Origin: J134 sp964484045
GTDB taxonomy: Bacteria > Pseudomonadota > Alphaproteobacteria > Sphingomonadales > Rhodothalassiaceae
Direction of reading: 5' to 3'
Assembly (NCBI GenBank): GCA_964484045.1
Contig: CAZAEP010000132.1
Coordinates: 1-7,439, forward strand
DNA: 7,439 nt
The notes below the pieces were generated by a model. The model ran no database searches and was not told the DNA's origin. It saw only the letters and a list, made by a program, of their open reading frames with translations. Position numbers and translations under genes: made by a program. This document shows positions 1 to 5,144 of this stretch, one piece after another. The number at the start of each line of letters is the position of its first letter. Position 1 is the first letter of the stretch.

Positions 1-751
1 TCGGGGCCGTGCAGCCCTCGAGATAGCTGACATAGGCCCCTTCGTCGGCGACGATCAGCGTGCGCTCGAACTGCCCCGTATTCTCCGCATTGATGCGGAA
101 ATAGGTGCTGAGCTCCATCGGGCAGCGCACGCCCTTGGGGACATAGACGAAGGTGCCGTCGGAGAAGACGGCGGAATTGAGCGTCGCGAAGAAATTGTCG
201 CGCACCGGGACCACCGAACCGAGATATTTGCGCACCAGGTCGGGATGTTCGCGCACCGCCTCGGAGATCGACATGAAGATGACTCCGACGCGGGCCAGTT
301 CCTCACGAAAGGTGGTGGCCACCGAGACCGAGTCGAAGACCGCGTCGACGGCGACCCGGGGCGCGCCCTCGACGCCGGCGAGCACCTCCTGCTCGCGGAT
401 CGGGATACCGAGCTTCTCGTAAGTCCTGAGCAGCTCCGGGTCGACGTCGTCGAGGCTTTTCGGTCCCGCTTTCGTCTTCGGTGCGGCGTAGTAATAGATG
501 TTCTCGTAATCGATCGGGGGATAGCTCAGCTTGCCCCAGCGCGGCTCGCGGGCGCGTCGCCAGATGGCGAGTGCCTTCAGACGCCAGTCGAGCAGCCATG
601 CGGGCTCGCCCTTCTTTGCCGAGATGAAGCGCACGACGTCTTCCGACAGCCCCCTGGGCGCGTATTCGGACTCGATCGCGCTCGCCCAGCCGTGCTTGTA
701 GGTGCCCGAGAGGGCCGAGACCTGCGCTTTGGTGTCTGCCGTGGCGTTCAT
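1..751 (-). CDS. sufB: SufB, Fe-S cluster scaffold subunit (N-terminal half, cut by window edge)
   Basis: SufB is a cytoplasmic component of the SUF system. With SufC and SufD it forms the SufBC2D scaffold on which iron-sulfur clusters are built before transfer to apoproteins. I translated this gene by hand from the ATG at 751-749; 250 codons are visible before the left edge, about half of the usual 480-500 residues. Family landmarks seen are YENIYYYAAP (82-91), DSVSVATTF (140-148), the FVYVPKGVRCP block (201-211), TYFRIN (216-221) and SYLEGCTAP (242-250). The FRIN and EGC residues correspond to positions implicated in cluster assembly in E. coli SufB. The catalytic C-terminal Cys/Glu region lies outside the window. 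A GAGGA Shine-Dalgarno sits about 10 bases before the ATG. The gene starts 19 bases after the Rrf2 regulator stop, so the two are almost certainly co-transcribed, with sufC, sufD and sufS expected further left. Identification is secure. Confidence 0.95.
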   Translation of the reverse strand, partial: MNATADTKAQVSALSGTYKHGWASAIESEYAPRGLSEDVVRFISAKKGEPAWLLDWRLKALAIWRRAREPRWGKLSYPPIDYENIYYYAAPKTKAGPKSLDDVDPELLRTYEKLGIPIREQEVLAGVEGAPRVAVDAVFDSVSVATTFREELARVGVIFMSISEAVREHPDLVRKYLGSVVPVRDNFFATLNSAVFSDGTFVYVPKGVRCPMELSTYFRINAENTGQFERTLIVADEGAYVSYLEGCTAP

Positions 752-770
752 CGGAGAAGAGTCCTCATCC

Positions 771-1241
771 TCATGACACGTCCTGCCGCCGCGTGCCGAT
801 TGCGTCCGCGTCGCGCCGTGCCAGCGCCGCCGCCGGCGGGGCCGCGCCGGCGATGTCCGACAGGCGGACGCGCTCCAGCCCCTCCCGGACCGCGGCATTG
901 ATGATCTGCCAGTGCGTGCGCATGGCGCAGACGGGCTCGAAATCGCAGTCGCCGGGGGCATTCTCGATGCAGTGCACGAGCGCGATCGGCCCGTCGACGG
1001 CTTCGATCACCTCGGCGATCGAAATCTCGCTCGCCGGGCGGGCCAGCGTGAAACCGCCCTTGAGCCCGCGGTGCGAGGCGAGGAGTCCGGCCCGCGACAT
1101 GGCGCCGAGAATCTTCGACACCGTCGCCACCGGCAGGCCGGTGTCGCCGGCAAGCTCGGTGGCGTTGCTGCGGCGGTCGGTGCAGGCAAGCCGGCTTGCA
1201 AGAACGACCGCATAGTCGGCAAGATTGGTCAGGCGAATCAT
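771..1241 (-). CDS. Rrf2-family SUF operon regulator (IscR-like, Fe-S sensing)
   Basis: This is a 156-residue winged-helix regulator of the Rrf2/IscR family, closest in motif pattern to the SUF-system regulators found next to sufB in proteobacteria. The N-terminus MIRLTNLADYAVVL and the helix-turn-helix region (about 27-62, including LPVATVSKILGAMSRAGLL and the wing GLKGGFTLARP) are typical. Three cysteines, C91, C99 and C105, followed by H110 match the cluster-binding loop of IscR-type proteins, so an Fe-S cluster probably reports cellular Fe-S status. I chose the ATG at 1241-1239 because AAGGAG lies 11-12 bases upstream. An in-frame ATG at 1298 would add 19 non-conserved residues and has no ribosome binding site. 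The gene leads the operon with sufB. Autoregulation through the inverted repeats at 1276-1306 is inferred, not shown. The family is secure; the exact ligand and target set are not. Confidence 0.9.
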   Translation of the reverse strand: MIRLTNLADYAVVLASRLACTDRRSNATELAGDTGLPVATVSKILGAMSRAGLLASHRGLKGGFTLARPASEISIAEVIEAVDGPIALVHCIENAPGDCDFEPVCAMRTHWQIINAAVREGLERVRLSDIAGAAPPAAALARRDADAIGTRRQDVS

Positions 1242-1275
1242 CTCGGCCCCAACTCCTTCGGGTGGCGCGCGACAG

Positions 1276-1306
1276 GGTCCGTTATCAAATCGGACCATAA
1301 TCGTCC
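1276..1306 (-). promoter_or_regulatory. Candidate Rrf2 operator upstream of the SUF regulator
   Basis: Three related half-sites lie 35-65 bases before the regulator start. GGTCCG (1276-1281) and CGGACC (1291-1296) form a perfect 6-bp inverted repeat with a 9-base AT-rich centre. The same GGACC, read with CGTCC (1302-1306), forms an imperfect 15-bp palindrome at 1292-1306 (GGACCATAATCGTCC, 12 of 15 positions symmetric). Rrf2 proteins bind dyad-symmetric sites, and this one sits where it would block a promoter, so autoregulation is a reasonable inference. The identity of the binding protein is unproven. Confidence 0.45.
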
Positions 1307-1340
1307 AGTTTCAAATGGCGCTTGCCGCCGCTCCTGTCAA
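1286..1340 (-). promoter_or_regulatory. Probable promoter region of the SUF operon
   Basis: Read on the minus strand, TTGAAA (1314-1309) is followed after 17 bases by GATTTG (1291-1286), a weak sigma-70 style pair that straddles the candidate operator. A second, perfect -35 hexamer TTGACA lies further upstream (1340-1335), but only a poor -10 (CATTTG) follows it at 17 bases. One of these probably drives the regulator and sufB; the sequence does not decide which. The rest of the 137-base gap after the gcrA stop shows no convincing terminator. Confidence 0.4.
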
Positions 1341-1378
1341 TGGGACAATTTTGCACGCATCGCGCCGGGGAGCACGAA

Positions 1379-1789
1379 TTACGGGCGCAGGCGCGCCGGT
1401 CGCCGGTCGCGCCGCGGCTGCTGCGACTGATAGGCCTCGCGGCAATGGTCCTCGCAATAGGGCATGCCGGGGGCGGCGTCGCGGCCGCAGAAATGGAAAT
1501 CGGGCTCGCCGGGATGGCCGATCGGCCATTTGCACATGCGTTCGGTGAGATCGAGAAGGCCGACCTTCGCCCGCTCGCCGCCGGTCTTTTTCTTCGGCCG
1601 CGCCTTCTTCGCCCTCGTCGCCTCGGCCTTGACGGGGGAGGGACGGGACTTGAGGCCAAGCCGGTGCGCCTTGCCGATGACCGCATTGCGGGTGATCCCG
1701 TCGCCGAGCTCGGCGGCGATCCGGCTTGCGGACAGCCCCTTGTCCCAGAGCTTTCTCAGTTCGCTGATCTTGTCGTCGGTCCAGGCCAT
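1379..1789 (-). CDS. gcrA: GcrA cell cycle regulator
   Basis: GcrA is an alphaproteobacterial transcription factor that binds RNA polymerase sigma-70 and promoters carrying CcrM-methylated GANTC sites, tying gene expression to the replication cycle. The 136-residue product shows the family N-terminal DNA-binding domain: MAWTDDKISELRKLW, GLSASRIAAELG (19-29) and TRNAVIGKAHRLGL (33-46). A lysine/arginine-rich linker follows (about 50-75). The conserved C-terminal block contains MCKWPIG (85-91), FHFCGR (98-103) and PYCEDHC (110-116). Its C86, C101, C112, H115 and C116 could make a metal site, which is an inference. It is shorter than the Caulobacter protein (173 residues), mainly through the linker. 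The start is fixed by AAGGAGG a few bases before the ATG; longer in-frame extensions have no support. It is transcribed alone, divergent from the ABC permease, with the SUF genes downstream on the same strand. Confidence 0.95.
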   Translation of the reverse strand: MAWTDDKISELRKLWDKGLSASRIAAELGDGITRNAVIGKAHRLGLKSRPSPVKAEATRAKKARPKKKTGGERAKVGLLDLTERMCKWPIGHPGEPDFHFCGRDAAPGMPYCEDHCREAYQSQQPRRDRRPARLRP

Positions 1790-1834
1790 GGGGCCTCCTT
1801 CACCTCGGTCGGCGGATTTCGCGCGGCGCCCGTG

Positions 1835-1862
1835 AATATAGGGGGCGGCCCGGTGATGGCAA
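1835..1862 (-). promoter_or_regulatory. Predicted gcrA promoter
   Basis: On the minus strand TTGCCA (1862-1857) is followed after 16 bases by TATATT (1840-1835), a good -10 in otherwise GC-rich DNA. Transcription would begin near 1828, giving a leader of about 40 bases that ends in the strong AAGGAGG ribosome binding site. No GANTC site lies in this intergenic region, so methylation control of gcrA itself through this promoter is not supported here. Confidence 0.5.
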
Positions 1863-1877
1863 GGCTTGAGCTTGCCA
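1857..1877. repeat. 7-bp inverted repeat in the gcrA/permease divergent region
   Basis: TGGCAAG (1857-1863) and CTTGCCA (1871-1877) are perfect inverted arms around a 7-base centre. The left arm is the gcrA -35 hexamer; the right arm places the same TTGCCA hexamer on the plus strand, facing the permease. A plus-strand GATATT lies at 1893-1898, 15 bases further on. This could be a regulator site covering both promoters or two mirror-image -35 elements. Confidence 0.4.
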
Positions 1878-1941
1878 GCGTGCGCCGGGGCCGATATTGC
1901 TGGGCGCCGCACGGGACCTGCGCGGCGAGGAAGGACGGATC

Positions 1942-2787
1942 GTGAACGAGGTGGCGAAAGACCCCATGCCCGGTTTCGGCGTCCGGCGCATCGGCCGCGT
2001 CAATGCCCGTGGCCTGTGGACGCTCTACGAGAAGGAGGTGCGGCGCTTCCTCAAGGTGTGGCTGCAGACCATCGCCGCTCCGACGATGCAGGCGGTGCTG
2101 TTCTTCCTCATCTTCGCGGTCGTGCTCGGCGGTTCGAACCGGGTCACGACGCATGTCGCCTATACGCAGTTTCTCGCCCCCGGGCTCATCGTCATGGCGC
2201 TGTTGCAGAACGCCTTCGCCAATACCTCGTCCTCGCTCATCATCTCGAAGGTCCAGGGGACGCTCGTCGACGTCCTGATGCCGCCGCTGTCGCCGGGTGA
2301 GCTGGTGCTCGGCTATGTCGGCGGCGGGGTGACGCGCGGCCTCGTCATCGCCGCGGTGCTCATCGCCGCCTTCTGGGCGCTGCCGATGGACACCATCCTT
2401 CTTCGCCATCCCTGGGCGATCCTGTATTTCGGCACGGCGGCGGCGGTGATGCTGTCGCTCATCGGGCTCCTCACCGGCATCTGGGCGGAGAAGTTCGATC
2501 ATGTGGCGACCATCGGAAATTTCGTCATCGCGCCGTTGACGCTGCTGTCCGGCACCTTCTTCTCGCTCGACCGTCTGGCCGCCCGCATGGGCGAGAACGG
2601 CCACTGGCTCGAGCCGGTGCTCGGCGCCAATCCCTTCTTCTACATGATCGACGGCTTTCGCTACGGCTTCATCGGCGAGGCGGACAGCGACCTCGCCCTC
2701 GGGGTGGTCGTCATCCTCGCGATCGACCTCGCCCTGTGGTGGCTCGCCTATCGCGTCGTCGATCGCGGCTGGCGGCTCAAGCCCTGA
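1942..2787 (+). CDS. ABC-2 type transporter permease
   Basis: This is a membrane subunit of an ABC exporter of the ABC-2 family (YadH/NodJ/DrrB-like), 281 residues. After a cytoplasmic N-terminus with an amphipathic stretch (LWTLYEKEVRRFLKVW, 25-40), six hydrophobic segments are visible at roughly 41-64, 77-95, 122-147, 158-181, 189-207 and 251-272. The family signature is the region SGTFFSLDRL (203-212) followed by NPFFYMIDGFRYGFIG (230-245). I start it at the GTG at 1942, preceded by GAGGAAGGA with 6-base spacing; GTG 1951 and ATG 1966 are possible alternatives, and an upstream ATG at 1897 lacks a ribosome binding site. No ATP-binding subunit is encoded beside it, so its partner must lie elsewhere and the substrate cannot be read from this window. 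It is followed by argD on the same strand, but that gene has its own promoter. Confidence 0.88.
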   Translation: MNEVAKDPMPGFGVRRIGRVNARGLWTLYEKEVRRFLKVWLQTIAAPTMQAVLFFLIFAVVLGGSNRVTTHVAYTQFLAPGLIVMALLQNAFANTSSSLIISKVQGTLVDVLMPPLSPGELVLGYVGGGVTRGLVIAAVLIAAFWALPMDTILLRHPWAILYFGTAAAVMLSLIGLLTGIWAEKFDHVATIGNFVIAPLTLLSGTFFSLDRLAARMGENGHWLEPVLGANPFFYMIDGFRYGFIGEADSDLALGVVVILAIDLALWWLAYRVVDRGWRLKP

Positions 2788-2821
2788 GGACCAGGCCCCG
2801 GACCTCCCGCCCGCCGTGACA

Positions 2822-2850
2822 TTGACACCATTCCCGGGCCATCCGATAGT
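2822..2850 (+). promoter_or_regulatory. Predicted argD operon promoter (sigma-70 type)
   Basis: A perfect TTGACA (2822-2827) is followed by exactly 17 bases and GATAGT (2845-2850). This is the best promoter match in the window. Transcription is expected near 2857, giving a leader of about 90 bases before argD. The spacer contains one arm of an inverted repeat (see 2829-2871), so a repressor bound there would cover the promoter. Confidence 0.6.
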
Positions 2851-2871
2851 GCGCGGCACATCCCGGGAATG
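2829..2871. repeat. 10-bp inverted repeat spanning the argD promoter
   Basis: CATTCCCGGG (2829-2838) and CCCGGGAATG (2862-2871) are perfect inverted arms separated by 23 bases, symmetric about 2850, the last base of the -10 element. Each arm contains its own CCCGGG palindrome, and the two lie 29 bases apart, close to three helical turns. That spacing suits a dimer-of-dimers operator. The binding protein is unknown; I do not recognise an ArgR box. Confidence 0.45.
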
Positions 2872-2949
2872 CGCGGCCGGCAGCGGCCGCGCTGTCGCTT
2901 TTCGGGATCAGGGACCTTTTCGGGATCAGGGACAAGGAGGACGAGGTGA
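2869..2949 (+). CDS. Possible arginine-rich leader peptide of the argD operon (26 aa)
   Basis: A small ORF opens with ATG at 2869 and ends with TGA at 2947-2949. Its stop overlaps the argD GTG start in a GTGA arrangement, the classic layout for translational coupling. The 26-residue product has arginine at positions 2, 4, 6, 8, 10, 23, 24 and 26 and contains two copies of FSGSGT from a duplicated 18-base unit. The AAGGAGG that serves argD lies inside its last codons. It starts only about 12 bases after the predicted transcription start and has at best GGGA directly against the ATG, so its initiation would be weak or nearly leaderless. Eight Arg codons ahead of an arginine gene recall amino-acid attenuation leaders. 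Arg codons are frequent in GC-rich DNA, and three here are the Shine-Dalgarno region itself, so the reading frame may be accidental. Confidence 0.35.
   Translation: MRGRQRPRCRFSGSGTFSGSGTRRTR
2871..2902 (+). promoter_or_regulatory. GC hairpin with short U-tract in the argD leader
   Basis: The bases at 2871-2879 (GCGCGGCCG) pair perfectly with 2884-2892 (CGGCCGCGC), giving a 9-bp stem closed by the tetraloop GCAG. A short CTTTT (2898-2902) follows after five bases. It lies between the predicted transcription start and argD and over Arg codons of the possible leader peptide, so it could act as an attenuator or modulate access to downstream RNA. The U-tract is short and set back, so strong intrinsic termination is not expected. 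Confidence 0.4.
2898..2933 (+). repeat. Perfect 2 x 18-bp tandem repeat just before the argD ribosome binding site
   Basis: The unit CTTTTCGGGATCAGGGAC occurs at 2898-2915 and again at 2916-2933 with no mismatch, ending directly against the AAGGAGG of argD. Eighteen bases is six codons, so the duplication keeps the frame of the possible leader peptide. It looks like a recent duplication by slippage or recombination; no third or degenerate copy is visible. Confidence 0.9.
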
Positions 2950-4130
2950 GCTCGGCATTGATGTCGGTCTACCGGCCAGCGGATGTGGCCTTCGAGCGCG
3001 GCGAGGGCGTCTGTCTCTACGACACCGAGGGACGGCGTTATCTCGACTTCAATGCCGGCATCGCCGTCTCGGCGCTCGGCCATGCGCATCCGCACCTTGT
3101 CGAGACCCTGAAAGAGCAGGGCGAAAAGCTCTGGCACACCTCCAATCTTTACCGCATTCCCCATCAGGAACGCCTCGCCGAGCGCTTCGTGGAAGCGAGC
3201 TTCGCCGAGCGCTGCTTTTTCACCAATTCCGGCGTCGAGGCGATCGAATGCGCGATCAAGACGGCGCGCAAATATTTCCACGAGAAGGGCGAAGGCCGTC
3301 GCCATCGCCTGATCACCCTCGAAGGCGCCTTTCACGGCCGCTCGATGGCGGCGATCTCGGCCGCCGGTCAGGAAAAGCTCGTCAAGGGATTCGCGCCGCT
3401 CCTGCCCGGCTTCGATCACGTGCCGCCCGGCGATCTTGCGGCGGTCGAACGCGCCATCGGCCCCGAGACCGCGGGCATCCTCGTCGAGCCGATCCAGGGC
3501 GAAGGCGGTGTCCGCCCGCTTTCGGACGACTATCTGCGCGGGCTGCGGGCGCTCTGCGACACGCATGGCCTGCTTCTGCTGCTCGACGAGATCCAGTGCG
3601 GCATGGGGCGCACCGGCAAGCTCTTCGCCCATGAATGGGCGGGCGTCCGGCCCGACATCGTCGCCGTCGCCAAGGGGATCGGCGGCGGTTTCCCGCTCGG
3701 CGCCTGTCTGGCCACCGAAGAGGCGGCCTCGGGCATGACCCCGGGCAGCCACGGCACCACCTATGGCGGCAATCCGCTCGCCGCCGCGATCGGCAATGCG
3801 GTGCTCGACGTCATCCTCGCGCCCGGCTTTCTTGCCGCCGTCACGCGGGTCGCCGACTATCTCGAAAGCCGCCTGGAGGACCTCGCCGCGCGCCATCACA
3901 ACCGCGTCGAGGCGGTGCGCGGCCGCGGGCTGATGCGCGGCATGAAGCTGCGCGGCATGGAGGCGCGGGAAGCCGTGGGCGCGATCCTGAAGCGCGGTCT
4001 GCTCGTCGCGCCGGCGGGCGACAATGTGATCCGCCTGCTGCCGCCGCTCGTCATCGAGGAGCGCCATGTCGACGAGGCCGTCGACATCCTCGATGCGTAT
4101 TTTCGCTCCCTCGGCGAAGAGGCGTCCTGA
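2946..4130 (+). CDS. argD: Acetylornithine aminotransferase ArgD (class III, PLP-dependent)
   Basis: ArgD transfers an amino group from glutamate to N-acetyl-L-glutamate 5-semialdehyde, giving N-acetylornithine, the fourth step of arginine synthesis. Many family members also act on succinyl-diaminopimelate intermediates in lysine synthesis. The 394-residue length is typical. Visible landmarks are the N-terminal DFNAGIAVSALGHAHP, the phosphate-binding TNSGVEA (93-99), EGAFHGRS (126-133), LLLDEIQCGMGRTG (211-224) with the cofactor-contacting D214, and the Schiff-base lysine K243 in VAVAKGIGGGFPLGA. HGTTYGGNPLA (269-279) also fits the class III fold. The GTG start at 2946 is supported by AAGGAGG five bases upstream. 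The stop shares one base with the argF ATG (TGATG), so the two are translationally coupled. It has its own promoter and an unusual leader. Class III transaminases can be hard to tell apart, but the argF and argE context makes ArgD secure. Confidence 0.95.
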   Translation: MSSALMSVYRPADVAFERGEGVCLYDTEGRRYLDFNAGIAVSALGHAHPHLVETLKEQGEKLWHTSNLYRIPHQERLAERFVEASFAERCFFTNSGVEAIECAIKTARKYFHEKGEGRRHRLITLEGAFHGRSMAAISAAGQEKLVKGFAPLLPGFDHVPPGDLAAVERAIGPETAGILVEPIQGEGGVRPLSDDYLRGLRALCDTHGLLLLLDEIQCGMGRTGKLFAHEWAGVRPDIVAVAKGIGGGFPLGACLATEEAASGMTPGSHGTTYGGNPLAAAIGNAVLDVILAPGFLAAVTRVADYLESRLEDLAARHHNRVEAVRGRGLMRGMKLRGMEAREAVGAILKRGLLVAPAGDNVIRLLPPLVIEERHVDEAVDILDAYFRSLGEEAS

Positions 4131-5134
4131 TGCGCGCGTCGGGTGTCGGTCTCCGGGGCGAAGCGAAGGCGGCGGACGGACGGAGGAATGCGCCGCCGCG
4201 GCATTTTCTCGATCTCGATGCCTTGTCGGGCGAGGTCCTGCGCGGGCTCGTCGCCGAAGCACGGCGGATGAAGGCGGTGCGCCGCGGCCTGCCCAGAGGG
4301 GCGCCCGATCCCGACGCGCCGCTCGCCGGCCATATGCTGCTGATGATCTTCCAGAAGGCCTCGACGCGGACGCGCATCTCCTTCGAGATGGCGATGCGCC
4401 AGCTCGGCGGCGCGGCCAGCGACCTCGCCGGCGATCGCCTGCAGCTCGGGCGCGGCGAATCGATCGCCGATACGGCGCGCGTGCTCTCGGCCTATGGCGA
4501 CGCCATCCTGTTGCGCACCTACCGCCATTCCGACCTCATGGAGATGGCGCGGCATGCGAGCGTGCCGGTGATCAACGCGCTCACCGACCATTCGCACCCC
4601 TGCCAGATTCTCGCCGACATGCTGACCATCGAGGAACGCCTCGGCGCGATCGCCGGGCGTCCGGTCGCCTATATCGGCGACGGCAACAATGTCGCGCATT
4701 CGCTCATCCACGCCGCCATGCGCTTCGACTTCCCCTTGCGCATCGCCACCCCGCAAGGCTGTGAGCCCGATGCCGCGGTGGTCGCCGCGGCCCGGGAGGC
4801 GGGGGCGGAGATCCGGCTGACCCGCGATCCCGGGGATGCGGTGGCGGATGCGATCGCGGTCTATACCGACACCTGGGTCTCGATGGGCCAGGAGCGTGAT
4901 GCCGACGATCTCGCCATGTTCGAGCCCTATCGCGTCGATGAAGCGCTGATGGCGGCGGCGGCGCCGGAGGCCATCTTCCTCCACTGCCTGCCCGCGCATC
5001 GCGGCCAGGAGGTCACCGACGCGGTGATGGACGGGCCGCAGTCGGCGGTCTGGGCGCAGGCGGAGAACCGGCTCCATGCGCAGAAGGCGATTCTCCGCTG
5101 GTGCCTGGGCGCCGCTCCTGCGGCGGCTCCGTGA
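4130..5134 (+). CDS. argF: Ornithine carbamoyltransferase (anabolic)
   Basis: This cytoplasmic enzyme joins carbamoyl phosphate and ornithine to give citrulline, the sixth step of arginine synthesis. The carbamoyl-phosphate motif STRTR is at 78-82, HPCQ at 156-159, YIGDGNNVAHSL at 181-192, the ornithine loop DTWVSMGQE at 247-255 and HCLP at 285-288, so all catalytic elements are present. The segment before STRTR reads FQKA, where related enzymes usually have an acidic residue and proline or aspartate (FEKxSTRTR, FDKPSTRTR). The protein is 334 residues, longer than the usual 305-320, because of a charged N-terminal extension of about 24 residues before HFLDLD and an Ala/Pro tail. The ATG at 4130 is the only in-frame ATG or GTG before the conserved domain and overlaps the argD stop by one base. 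hslO follows after 10 bases. The anabolic role is inferred from the operon. Confidence 0.96.
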   Translation: MRASGVGLRGEAKAADGRRNAPPRHFLDLDALSGEVLRGLVAEARRMKAVRRGLPRGAPDPDAPLAGHMLLMIFQKASTRTRISFEMAMRQLGGAASDLAGDRLQLGRGESIADTARVLSAYGDAILLRTYRHSDLMEMARHASVPVINALTDHSHPCQILADMLTIEERLGAIAGRPVAYIGDGNNVAHSLIHAAMRFDFPLRIATPQGCEPDAAVVAAAREAGAEIRLTRDPGDAVADAIAVYTDTWVSMGQERDADDLAMFEPYRVDEALMAAAAPEAIFLHCLPAHRGQEVTDAVMDGPQSAVWAQAENRLHAQKAILRWCLGAAPAAAP

Positions 5135-5144
5135 GACGTCGGCG

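Noticed and set aside
245..901. Plus-strand open frames opposite sufB and the regulator start
   Set aside because: The hand translation of the minus strand from 751 gives an unmistakable SufB; the plus-strand frames are low-complexity shadows.
1242..1298. In-frame upstream ATG extending the SUF regulator by 19 residues
   Set aside because: No ribosome binding site precedes it, the extra residues are not part of the family N-terminus, and the extension would cover the candidate operator and promoter.
1342..1378. Possible terminator after gcrA
   Set aside because: GC-rich bases and a short A/T run are present, but no convincing complementary arms were found.
1756..2859. Long minus-strand open frame of 367 codons opposite the ABC permease
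   Set aside because: Its product is an Arg/His/Glu/Asp-rich low-complexity string typical of the antisense of a GC-rich gene. The plus strand here encodes a recognisable membrane protein.
2748..4262. Minus-strand open frame of 504 codons opposite argD
   Set aside because: An antisense shadow: the plus-strand ArgD has every catalytic motif and a good ribosome binding site, while the antisense product resembles no family.
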